Part shown: positions 1-5,218 of the stretch, piece by piece | How the letters are laid out: the number at the start of each line of letters is the position of its first letter | Numbering within the stretch: position 1 is the first letter of the stretch | Assembly (NCBI GenBank): GCA_031286245.1 | Contig: JAITUO010000090.1 | Coordinates: forward strand, 1-6,986 | Reading direction: 5' to 3' | Origin: Coriobacteriales bacterium | GTDB lineage: Bacteria; Actinomycetota; Coriobacteriia; Coriobacteriales; UBA8131 | Length of the DNA stretch: 6,986 nucleotides | Notes under the pieces: model-generated | What the model was told of the DNA's origin: nothing | The model's database searches: none | What the model saw: the letters and a program-made list of their open reading frames with translations, nothing else | Translations under genes and position numbers: made by a program

Positions 1-1235
1 CCATAAGCTTTATGGATGCCAGTCAATTCGATCACCAGGTCACCTGTTCGAACTGGCTGGCGAAACCTGAAGTGCACCTGCTTGCGGGCTTCCGGCAGTA
101 TGATGCGTTCGATTCGCTCCAGCTTTTTCAGACGATCTTGAGCTTGACGGGCTTTCTTGGCTTTATAACGGAAGCGGTCAACAAAGGCTTGTAGATGAGC
201 GATTTCTGTCTGTTGTTGTTCATAAGCTTCCTGCAGGCGTCGGAGGTTTTCTGCACGTTGGCGTTCGTCATCACTGTAGCCACCATGATAGGTTGTTGCA
301 TGACCAGCATCGAGCTCGATTATTCCGTCTACCATGCCATCCATGAATGCGCGATCGTGGCTGACCAGGATGATTGCTCCTTCGTAAGAACGCAAAAAGC
401 CTTCAAGCCAACGTACAGTTTCCAGATCCAGATGATTGGTAGGCTCATCGAGCAGCAAGAGGTCAGGGCGCGACAACAATAGCCGAGCCAGAGCGATGCG
501 CATTTTCCAGCCGCCGGAAAACTCGTCTGTCTCCCGAGTCAGGTCTGATTCTTTGAAGCCTAGACCAAATAATACCGATCGAGCTTCGGACTCAATTGTA
601 TAACCACCGCCTAATTCGAAGATACCGGTCAGACGTCCGTATTCCGCCAGCAGCTTGTCGAGAGTGGTGCCAACGGCTGTAGAATCACATAGTTGTGTGG
701 AGTTGACGGCCATAGTGGAGTTGATGGCCGTAGAGTCAACTAGTTGTGTGGAGTTGACGGCCATAGAGTCAAGCTGTGGTGGGTTACCAACAGCCTTTGG
801 ATTCTCCTCTGCGTCTGCTGACCCTGCGTCTGCTGACTCTGCGTCTGCTGACTCTACATCTGCTAATTCTGCGTCTGCTGACTCTGCGTCTGCTAATTCT
901 GCTCCCAACAAGCTGATTTGTTCCTCGAGATGAGTCAACCTGGTTTGTAAATCTAGCAGGTGTTGTGCAGCAGAGAGCACGTTGTCCAACAATTTTCCGC
1001 TACCGGGCTCGATGGTATGCTGTAGCAGATAACCAATAGCAGCATCTTTCGCTAAAGTTATTGTTCCACTGTCAGGACTGTCGTGACTGGCGATGATGTT
1101 AAGGAGAGTAGTTTTACCTGCTCCATTCGGGCCAACTAATGCTATCCGGTCACGTTCATTGAGGCGGAAGGTGACACCATCGAAAAGAGTACGCACACCG
1201 AATGACTTGCTGAGATTGTTAACTGAGAGAATCAC
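1..1235 (-). CDS. ABC-F family ATPase (ribosome-associated, Uup/EttA-like), 3' end outside window
   Basis: This is the first 411 residues of a soluble twin-ATPase ABC-F protein. The family acts on ribosomes (translation factor or antibiotic resistance) and has no membrane domain. The first nucleotide-binding domain is complete: Walker A GPNGAGKT (35-42), Q-loop Q72, signature FSGGWKMR (239-246), Walker B LLLLDEP with catalytic Glu264, H-switch His293. It is followed by the charged inter-domain linker (about 320-395, rich in K, R, E and Q), which in this family reaches the P-site tRNA. The second ATPase domain is just beginning at the window edge (HKAYG). The start is GTG because MILSVNNLSKSFG is the usual family N-terminus and no other in-frame start exists before a stop. 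No Shine-Dalgarno is visible. TAACAT (minus strand, 1248-1243) sits about 8 bases upstream, so a leaderless transcript is possible. Residues 112-190, in the arm region after the Q-loop, are low-complexity repeats. The family is certain; the subfamily and any resistance role are not. Confidence 0.95.
   Translation of the reverse strand, partial: MILSVNNLSKSFGVRTLFDGVTFRLNERDRIALVGPNGAGKTTLLNIIASHDSPDSGTITLAKDAAIGYLLQHTIEPGSGKLLDNVLSAAQHLLDLQTRLTHLEEQISLLGAELADAESADAELADVESADAESADAGSADAEENPKAVGNPPQLDSMAVNSTQLVDSTAINSTMAVNSTQLCDSTAVGTTLDKLLAEYGRLTGIFELGGGYTIESEARSVLFGLGFKESDLTRETDEFSGGWKMRIALARLLLSRPDLLLLDEPTNHLDLETVRWLEGFLRSYEGAIILVSHDRAFMDGMVDGIIELDAGHATTYHGGYSDDERQRAENLRRLQEAYEQQQTEIAHLQAFVDRFRYKAKKARQAQDRLKKLERIERIILPEARKQVHFRFRQPVRTGDLVIELTGIHKAY
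675..776 (-). repeat. Two copies of a 51-bp in-frame tandem repeat within the ABC-F gene
   Basis: Two degenerate 51-bp units (675-725, 726-776) are each built of a 33-bp and an 18-bp part; GTTGTGTGGAGTTGACGGCC recurs intact. On the coding strand they give a 17-residue protein repeat of the type MAVNSTQLxDSTA. The unit length is a multiple of three, so copy-number change keeps the frame. Confidence 0.85.
811..900 (-). repeat. Six tandem 15-bp units within the ABC-F gene
   Basis: Six contiguous 15-bp units read GCGTCTGCTGACTCT or close variants on the plus strand: 811, 826, 841, 856, 871 and 886. Three units (826, 841, 871) are identical. They encode a pentapeptide repeat (SADAE / LADAE / LADVE) in an acidic, probably disordered or helical loop after the Q-loop of the first ATPase domain. 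The frame is kept whatever the copy number. Confidence 0.92.
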
Positions 1236-1433
1236 ACTACGAATGTTAGCGGATAAAGCTACTCTGTTGTGATAGAAGTACAGTCGATTACGACAAACGT
1301 GTTTTTAGTAGGCGTTCAGCAGCTTTACTTGGCTACAAATATTCACCCAATTGCACTACTGTTTTTCATTTTCCTTGGTATTTCATCATCATGCACTGAG
1401 TAAAAAGTGGAAATGGCATATTCTATCGGGGCA

Positions 1434-1469
1434 GCGCAACTGCACCTGTTGCGCAGCGGAAAGCTGCGC
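1434..1469. terminator. Two overlapping GC-rich hairpins, possible terminator
   Basis: GCGCAAC (1434-1440) pairs with GTTGCGC (1448-1454), and GCGCAGC (1451-1457) pairs with GCTGCGC (1463-1469). The two perfect 7-bp stems share bases 1451-1454, so only one can form fully at a time. On the plus strand the second hairpin is followed by GTCTATTTT, a modest T-tract. No plus-strand gene is seen upstream to terminate, so a terminator role is a guess. Confidence 0.4.
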
Positions 1470-1555
1470 GTCTATTTTGGCTTTTAAGCTCTTCTACTTG
1501 ACATTGCAATAAACGATAAGCCTATAAATTTAAAACCATATGATCTGAAAAATTC

Positions 1556-1706
1556 TGCTAGAAAATCGACGTAATGCGTGACAGTATGGCCTGTTTTACA
1601 GCATCTGGCTTTTTCCATAGTTTAAACCTGCAGGTAGACGAGTTGTACCTAAATCCTATATGTGTGAAATCGTCAAGGATTCATGCATTATGTCGATTTT
1701 CTAGCA
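1556..1706. repeat. MITE-like 151-bp unit with 26-bp terminal inverted repeats
   Basis: The left end (1556-1581, starting TGCTAGAAAATCGAC) and the reverse complement of 1681-1706 agree at 24 of 26 bases; both differences are G/A. The 99-bp interior encodes nothing convincing. Matching ends around a short non-coding core suggest a non-autonomous transposable unit or a very long stem-loop. No clear target-site duplication is visible, so the mobile interpretation is unproven. Confidence 0.55.
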
Positions 1707-1720
1707 AAACTTCTTCAAGT

Positions 1721-1800
1721 TCCCCAGGATTTGCCCCGAAATTCTCTGGATTTGCCAAGATTCCCAGAAAATGCCCCGGAATTTCCAGGATTTGCTTGAT
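1721..1800. repeat. Degenerate GGATTTGC / GCCCCGRAATTYC repeat tract
   Basis: GGATTTGC occurs at 1727, 1748 and 1788. The related block GCCCCGAAATTC (1733-1744) recurs as GCCCCGGAATTTCC (1773-1786). The tract looks like a decayed tandem array with no open frame worth calling. Confidence 0.5.
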
Positions 1801-1820
1801 TCACAAGATTTTAGAGTAGA

Positions 1821-1844
1821 CCAGGCTTTAGTTATGCTGCCTGG
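1821..1844 (-). terminator. Small hairpin 3' of the tRNA fragment, possible weak terminator
   Basis: CCAGGC (1821-1826) and GCCTGG (1839-1844) form a 6-bp stem with a 12-base loop. On the minus strand it lies about 35 bases past the tRNA 3' end and is followed by TCTACTCTAAAA. It could terminate the original tRNA-Val transcript. The stem is short and the T-tract poor. Confidence 0.3.
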
Positions 1845-1877
1845 ATTACTGTCAGGATTACTGACCAGCACAAACAC

Positions 1878-1922
1878 TGGTGGGCGTAACTGGGTTTGAA
1901 CCAGTGACCTCTTCCGTGTGAA
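1878..1922 (-). other. Attachment site: duplicated 3' half of tRNA-Val(CAC)
   Basis: Read on the minus strand, this 45-bp segment is the 3' half of a tRNA. It has the anticodon loop TTCACAC (anticodon CAC, valine), stem GGAAG, variable loop AGGTC, a T-arm ACTGG-TTCAAAC-CCAGT with perfect pairing, acceptor strand TACGCCC, discriminator A and encoded CCA. The 5' half is absent: bases 1923-1927 cannot pair with GGAAG. tRNA identity ends exactly at the anticodon loop, a common crossover site for tyrosine integrases. The missing side faces right, so the element extends rightward and the intact tRNA gene should lie beyond 6986. Confidence 0.88.
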
Positions 1923-1930
1923 TGCTTTAT

Positions 1931-2008
1931 AGCTATATGTGTATATGGCTATCTTTTCGTGTTTACGCAGGTCAGAGAGCTGTTAGTAGCTAGCTATATA
2001 TGGTTATC
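1931..2008 (+). repeat. Paired direct repeats next to the attachment site
   Basis: AGCTATAT occurs at 1931-1938 and 1992-1999. TATATGGCTATC (1942-1953) recurs as TATATGGTTATC (1997-2008). They lie within 90 bases of the tRNA half-site, where integrase or excisionase sites are expected. Binding is inferred only. Confidence 0.45.
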
Positions 2009-2023
2009 ACCCGTTTAAATGGC

Positions 2024-2071
2024 CATAGTTTGAACATAGTTGAGTTGCACAAACATAGTTTGAACATAGTT
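2024..2071 (+). repeat. Four CATAGTT boxes, likely integrase arm-type sites
   Basis: An 18-bp block, CATAGTTTGAACATAGTT, occurs at 2024-2041 and again at 2054-2071 (30-bp period). Each block holds two CATAGTT boxes 11 bases apart: 2024, 2035, 2054 and 2065. About 100-150 bases inside an attachment site is the usual place for arm-type sites of tyrosine integrases, and the integrase here appears to have more than one arm-binding module. The repeat is directly visible; the function is inferred. Confidence 0.6.
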
Positions 2072-2140
2072 TTTCAGGTGTTTAGAGTCACTGGAGCTGC
2101 ACTAGAATGAGAGTTAAAGAGGGAGGGAACCGAACCCTAT

Positions 2141-2160
2141 TGGCGCTGACAAAAGTGCCA
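2141..2160 (+). promoter_or_regulatory. Leader hairpin before the 86-aa gene
   Basis: TGGCGCT (2141-2147) pairs with AGTGCCA (2154-2160), including one G-T pair, around a 6-base loop. It ends 16 bases before the ATG at 2177, just upstream of the GAGAGG ribosome binding site. No T-tract follows, so it is more likely an RNA leader structure than a terminator. Confidence 0.35.
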
Positions 2161-2176
2161 GAAAGAGAGGAACGAA

Positions 2177-2437
2177 ATGAACATCGAGTTAGCGAAGGAA
2201 AAGCTGCATGAACAAGATGATTACGTGTACGAGCTTTACATGTTGTATGGGGTGCTAGAGTACATCACTGATGCTTTAGCTCCAGAGAAATCAACAGAGA
2301 ATCCTGAAGTATGTTTTTACAGTCTCATACAAAAGCGACTCGGTGAACTAATGGAAAAGATCGAACACTCAAACTACGAGATTCGAAAAGCTCTAGAAGG
2401 TGTTGAAACACTGAATACAATGATGACTAACAGCTAA
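2177..2437 (+). CDS. Hypothetical 86-aa helical protein, element cargo candidate
   Basis: I do not recognise this family. The product is small, acidic and probably all-helical, with a coiled-coil-like second half (LGELMEKIEHSNYEIRKALE). It has no signal peptide, membrane segment or cysteine cluster. GAGAGG (2165-2170) lies 6 bases before the ATG and supports the start. It is the last gene before the tRNA half-site and the only plus-strand gene in the left half of the element, convergent with the terminase gene 36 bases away. In satellites this position often carries accessory genes for phage interference, host defence or virulence, so a cargo role is possible, but nothing in the sequence shows a function. 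A clean reading frame and good ribosome binding site make it likely to be real. Confidence 0.7.
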   Translation: MNIELAKEKLHEQDDYVYELYMLYGVLEYITDALAPEKSTENPEVCFYSLIQKRLGELMEKIEHSNYEIRKALEGVETLNTMMTNS

Positions 2438-2473
2438 TAGCAAAGCTCATACCGACTGCTTGAAACCAGGCTG

Positions 2474-2926
2474 TCAGATAGTCTCTGTCAGGTCGCTATC
2501 GTCTGATTGCGTTTTCCTGAACTCCAGCTCTTCGCGCTTCAGGTCAAGATTGGCCGGGTTTTCTGACCAGTTAAACTTGTCCCAGTTCTTCAAGAGCAGG
2601 TTGCACGCAGCCGGATCAGGTGGCTGGTACTTGATAAACTCTTCAACCCGTTCACCGCTTTCGCTGGTTGTCGTTTTCGTCTCTATGTAGGTGAAGCCAT
2701 AGGCTCGCTTGAATAATGCTGCTTTCAAAGACATGATCGCCTTTTGTCTACCCCCCTTGAGTGCGTCCGAAAACTCCGGGTATCTAAGAGCATAGTCATA
2801 AAAAGATGATGATGAAATATCAAGCGCTGCCATAATCTCTTTGTCGGTGCCACCCGAAGAAGCCCACTCCCTCACCCTATCGAGGTAAGGTACTACTTTG
2901 TCTTTGTACATTGGTGTTCTCCCCAT
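2474..2926 (-). CDS. terS: Phage terminase small subunit-like DNA-packaging protein
   Basis: This 150-aa product resembles the small terminase subunits of Gram-positive phages and PICIs, which recognise the packaging site and bring DNA to the large subunit. The N-terminus (GRTPMYKDKVVPYLDRVREW) leads into a helix-turn-helix at about 26-47 (TDKEIMAALDISSSSFYDYA), then YPEFSDALKGGR, a helical oligomerisation stretch and the ending PPDPAACNLLLKNWDKFNW. These features and the length fit the family. ATG 2926 is preferred because the GRTPMYKD start matches family members, although its ribosome binding site is weak (CAGG). The internal Met6 (2911) has GGGGAG seven bases upstream and is an alternative. 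No large terminase follows, the hallmark of a satellite that redirects a helper's motor. It is separated from the replication operon by about 400 bp of cis-acting DNA. A generic HTH regulator is the main alternative. Confidence 0.8.
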   Translation of the reverse strand: MGRTPMYKDKVVPYLDRVREWASSGGTDKEIMAALDISSSSFYDYALRYPEFSDALKGGRQKAIMSLKAALFKRAYGFTYIETKTTTSESGERVEEFIKYQPPDPAACNLLLKNWDKFNWSENPANLDLKREELEFRKTQSDDSDLTETI

Positions 2927-3059
2927 TGCTTTAACCTGCTTTGCTAGTGTCGTAACTCATTCATCCAACCTTTTTGACGATATTCTCAGAGATTCCTTGC
3001 AGTTCAGTCTTTCCTTGGGATTCTCTCAGAAAAGCTGTGAATTTCCTGCGTTGTGAGAG

Positions 3060-3130
3060 ATACCACCCCCAAACAGTCCCCCAGTGCGAACCGTGACTTG
3101 TGTAAGGAGGGGGTACCCTTGGCAAAAAAC
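3060..3130. promoter_or_regulatory. Candidate packaging (cos/pac) site region
   Basis: Upstream of terS lies a gene-free segment with striking C and G runs: CCCCC (3066-3070) and CCCCC (3078-3082) spaced 12 bases apart, and GGAGGGGGTACCC (3107-3119) with the 8-bp palindrome GGGTACCC. Packaging sites often sit next to terS and show such dyad G/C runs. No overhang or nick site can be identified by eye, so this is a location-based guess. Confidence 0.3.
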
Positions 3131-3175
3131 AGCCATGAAACTCTACAAGTGCTAACAAGCCGTTGACCTGCGGAA

Positions 3176-3279
3176 ACTAGTGCTTGTCGCAATGTGTCGC
3201 AATGCAAAGCATAACTTTTTTATCTCACTCTCTTGAGAGTGTTTAGATATCGTTGCGACATACTGCGACAATACTAGTG
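3176..3279. promoter_or_regulatory. Putative replication origin: inverted pairs of 10-bp iterons around an AT-rich core
   Basis: TGTCGCAATG is repeated twice head to tail (3185-3194, 3195-3204). After a 46-bp core (about 70% A+T) come two inverted copies (3251-3260, 3261-3270; TGTCGCAACG and TGTCGCAGTA on the minus strand). The array is flanked on both sides by ACTAGTG (3176-3182, 3273-3279). The core holds a perfect stem CACTCTC-TT-GAGAGTG (3226-3241). The plan, iteron clusters either side of an AT-rich segment just downstream of the replicase gene, is that of SaPI origins, where the replicase binds the iterons. The helicase gene ends about 50 bases away. Confidence 0.72.
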
Positions 3280-3280
3280 T

Positions 3281-3300
3281 GTGTACCGAATATCGTACAC
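3281..3300. promoter_or_regulatory. Interrupted palindrome GTGTAC-N8-GTACAC
   Basis: GTGTAC (3281-3286) and GTACAC (3295-3300) form a perfect 6-bp dyad around CGAATATC, immediately beside the iteron array and 27 bases past the helicase stop. It may be an operator or part of the origin. Its GTACCGAATATC resembles GTACCGATATC (5451-5461) in the divergent promoter region, which suggests a shared binding protein. Confidence 0.4.
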
Positions 3301-3326
3301 TAAAATCATCATAGGAAACATACATT

Positions 3327-4757
3327 TCAATCACTAGAGTCACTCTGCTTTAGTCGATATCCAAGTACCAGCGTTGCCTGCGATCCTCCTGTGATAGGTC
3401 TTCGTCTGACTACCGTCAACCCCGTCCTTTCCAACATCGCCTTGAATGAAACCTTTCCCTCCTTTGGGAAGTTGTTATCGAGCGCCCAAACTTGATATAG
3501 CTTCAGCAACTCAGAAGTGCGAACCTCGCCAGTGATATCAGGCTCCAGCCAGGCTTCCATGAACTGAGCCAGTGCATCGCTCTCCCTGGCGTAATCACCG
3601 ACTGCAAGCGAAACTGGTTTGGGAGAATCTAACCCCTCATCATGGTAGAGCCTCAGCCCTTCTAGCACCCAGTTAAGCATAGCTGACCGAGCCATAGGCG
3701 TCGCGAACTTGGCTTTGAGTTTTCGATCCTGAACCTTTTCTGGAAAGTGCACAGGGAACGGCACTACAGCGACCCGACCAGAGTCAAACAAGCTCGGATC
3801 ATTAACCCTAGGTAAGTAGTTAGTATGCATAAAAAGTTTGTGAGTCGGTTTATATTCAAAAAAATCCTGATAGAGTGACCTGGCAATAACTGTATCGCCA
3901 CCAGTTAAATTCTTGACAAGCGCAGCATTCAGCACAGTACTCCTGGCTGGTTCCGAGACCATTACACAACGAACCCCCTGGAGCCTTGCAATATCAGCAC
4001 TCGCTTCATTGCCTCTCGACTTGCGTAAGGTGCTGAGTGATTCCGCTGGCAACACAGCCCCGTAATCACCAACCAGACCTAGCATCGACTCAGCAAGCGT
4101 AGACTTTCCGTTGCGAGTTGTCGCACCGTACCAGATGAATAACTTCTCCAGCTCGACTGACCCAGTAAGCGCATAGCTAAGCGACTTTTGCAGGTACCTC
4201 ATCATTTCGGGATCGCCTGCCATGATCTCAGTTACGAACTGAGGAAACCGAGCGTACTCAGCTCCAGGATCGAAAGAGACAGGAGCCAGCTTAGTAATGA
4301 AATCACTCGGTTTATGTGGTTGTAACTCTTGAGTGTTTAAGTTCAATGTGCCGTTGTCAACATTGAAAAGCAAAAAATCGGTATCTAGGTCAGTAACCTT
4401 CAGAGCAAGTTCAGAGCAAGCGTCTTTAACAACCGACTCCCGCACTCCTAGCTTTTGCCACTTCATCCAGTGGTCAAGCAAATTACCCCGTCTCTCATGT
4501 GGTATCTCCAAAGCGTATTCAAGGAGCGCGTCTGCTAATCTCTTCGCTCGCGCTGCCACAAACAAACTGTTTTTATCAACCTCCCATCGCTTCCCAGACC
4601 AAACAAGCCAAATGCCGCGATCAGACATAAACCGACATTCACATCGGAAAATCTTAGCGAAGAGCCTAGACCAACCAAGTTCTGAATCACGAAAACGACT
4701 CTGATCCTCAGCATGCAGCTCCCTTAGCGAAGTGACTAACTGCTTTTCGACTAACAT
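3327..4757 (-). CDS. D5/P4-family SF3 replicative helicase (phage/plasmid primase-like)
   Basis: This 476-aa protein has a D5_N-type region (about 30-200, with WLVWSGKRWEVD and FNVDNGTLNL) followed by an SF3 AAA+ helicase: Walker A GATTRNGKST (211-220), Walker B-like VRCVMVSEP (262-270), LTGGDTVIAR (284-293), sensor HKLFMHTNYLPRV with Asn313, and SGRVAVVPFP with a likely arginine finger at Arg328. Such proteins unwind the origin of P4-like and PICI elements. P4 alpha-type proteins of about 780 aa add an N-terminal primase; that part is absent here, so priming must come from elsewhere. A C-terminal winged-helix region (about 390-470) may bind the iterons just downstream. The start follows GGAGGG by 7 bases, and the gene begins 3 bases after the preceding stop, so it is cotranslated with the operon. 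Confidence 0.93.
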   Translation of the reverse strand: MLVEKQLVTSLRELHAEDQSRFRDSELGWSRLFAKIFRCECRFMSDRGIWLVWSGKRWEVDKNSLFVAARAKRLADALLEYALEIPHERRGNLLDHWMKWQKLGVRESVVKDACSELALKVTDLDTDFLLFNVDNGTLNLNTQELQPHKPSDFITKLAPVSFDPGAEYARFPQFVTEIMAGDPEMMRYLQKSLSYALTGSVELEKLFIWYGATTRNGKSTLAESMLGLVGDYGAVLPAESLSTLRKSRGNEASADIARLQGVRCVMVSEPARSTVLNAALVKNLTGGDTVIARSLYQDFFEYKPTHKLFMHTNYLPRVNDPSLFDSGRVAVVPFPVHFPEKVQDRKLKAKFATPMARSAMLNWVLEGLRLYHDEGLDSPKPVSLAVGDYARESDALAQFMEAWLEPDITGEVRTSELLKLYQVWALDNNFPKEGKVSFKAMLERTGLTVVRRRPITGGSQATLVLGYRLKQSDSSD

Positions 4758-4760
4758 GTT

Positions 4761-4979
4761 CTAGCCCTCCCTAATCCATGCTTGGAACACTAAGCACCGC
4801 GCTCGCATGTTTTCCCCTCTTTTACCCCCAATTGTCTGACAAATCCCGCACGGTACCAAACCATCCGAAACGTCTATAGGTACGTACAATTTCGACAACC
4901 TACAAAACCGATCAGAGCGTTGAAAAGGCATATGAAGCGCAATTAGTGCCGCCAATGCAGCTGATTCATCGAACTTCAC
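4761..4979 (-). CDS. Hypothetical 72-aa four-cysteine protein
   Basis: I do not recognise this family. Its start overlaps the stop of the AlpA-like gene by 4 bases (ATGA), and its stop lies 3 bases before the helicase start, whose ribosome binding site sits inside its last codons. It is therefore a translationally coupled operon member. It has four cysteines (26, 44, 47, 62), including CGIC, which could bind zinc, and an alanine-rich N-terminal helix (ESAALAALIALH). Its place directly before a helicase lacking a primase domain invites the idea of a helper or remnant of a primase module, but no primase motif is visible. The tight coupling makes expression likely. Confidence 0.72.
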   Translation of the reverse strand: MKFDESAALAALIALHMPFQRSDRFCRLSKLYVPIDVSDGLVPCGICQTIGGKRGENMRARCLVFQAWIREG

Positions 4980-5218
4980 GACAAACCACTCTCAATAAAA
5001 TCGAGCAGGTGAGCCTTTGGAACATACCAGCGTCTCCCGATCTTTATCCCGGGAAGTACCCCAGCACCCAAATAAACCCTCACCGTTGCCGACTTTAGAT
5101 GCAATAGACTTGCCACGTCAGTCACAACCAACATGTCAGGGAGTTCTGATAGAATAGAATGACCATCATAATCGAGGCTGTTCCTTAACAGAGCAGCCTC
5201 GGTGTTTTTATTACTCAT
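4976..5218 (-). CDS. AlpA/excisionase-like winged-helix DNA-binding protein
   Basis: This 80-aa protein carries an HTH_17/excisionase-type DNA-binding domain over about residues 29-77: a helix-turn-helix (VVTDVASLLHLKSATVRVYL) followed by the family's wing pattern GVLPGIKIGRRWYVPKAHLLDFI. Such proteins act in PICIs and P4-like elements as recombination directionality factors, as activators of the excision and replication genes, or as both. The first 28 residues are poorly conserved-looking and probably flexible. The gene overlaps the upstream HTH gene (ATGA at 5218-5215) and the downstream 72-aa gene by 4 bases each. Likely targets are the repeats beside the tRNA half-site or its own promoter region; neither is demonstrated. 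Confidence 0.88.
   Translation of the reverse strand: MSNKNTEAALLRNSLDYDGHSILSELPDMLVVTDVASLLHLKSATVRVYLGAGVLPGIKIGRRWYVPKAHLLDFIESGLS

Larger units (their letters stand above)
1236..1877. other. Gene-free chromosomal spacer
   Basis: No convincing gene lies between the ABC-F start and the tRNA fragment. The spacer holds two overlapping hairpins (1434-1469), a 151-bp unit with inverted ends (1556-1706), a degenerate repeat tract (1721-1800) and a small hairpin (1821-1844), each listed separately. The stretch 1260-1430 shows nothing beyond possible promoter elements of the ABC-F gene. Confidence 0.6.

Noticed and set aside
12..482. Plus-strand open frames opposite the ABC-F linker
   Set aside because: They are shadows of the ABC-F coding strand and show no recognisable motif or ribosome binding site.
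811..900. CRISPR array
   Set aside because: The units are contiguous 15-bp coding repeats with no spacers.
655..933. Plus-strand open frame with serine/alanine repeats
   Set aside because: It is the antisense reading of the minisatellites inside the ABC-F gene, whose ATPase motifs are unambiguous on the minus strand.
1574..1819. 81-codon plus-strand frame
   Set aside because: It crosses the MITE-like unit and the degenerate repeat tract, has a low-complexity product and no ribosome binding site.
1878..1922. A functional tRNA-Val gene
   Set aside because: The acceptor 5' strand, D-arm and 5' anticodon stem are missing; only the 3' half is present.
2438..2473. Bidirectional terminator between the convergent 86-aa and terS genes
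   Set aside because: The CTGTCAG repeats nearby are direct, not inverted, and no stem with a T-tract is visible.
2961..3158. 65-codon minus-strand frame from a TTG start between origin and terS
   Set aside because: There is no ribosome binding site and no family resemblance, and it covers the G/C-run region. Small upstream terminase-region proteins exist in phages, so a gene is not fully excluded.
3004..3343. Other minus-strand frames overlapping the iterons
   Set aside because: They encode translations of the iteron array, have rare starts and no ribosome binding site.
4333..4704. 123-codon plus-strand frame
   Set aside because: It lies wholly opposite the helicase gene, which has clear Walker and sensor motifs.
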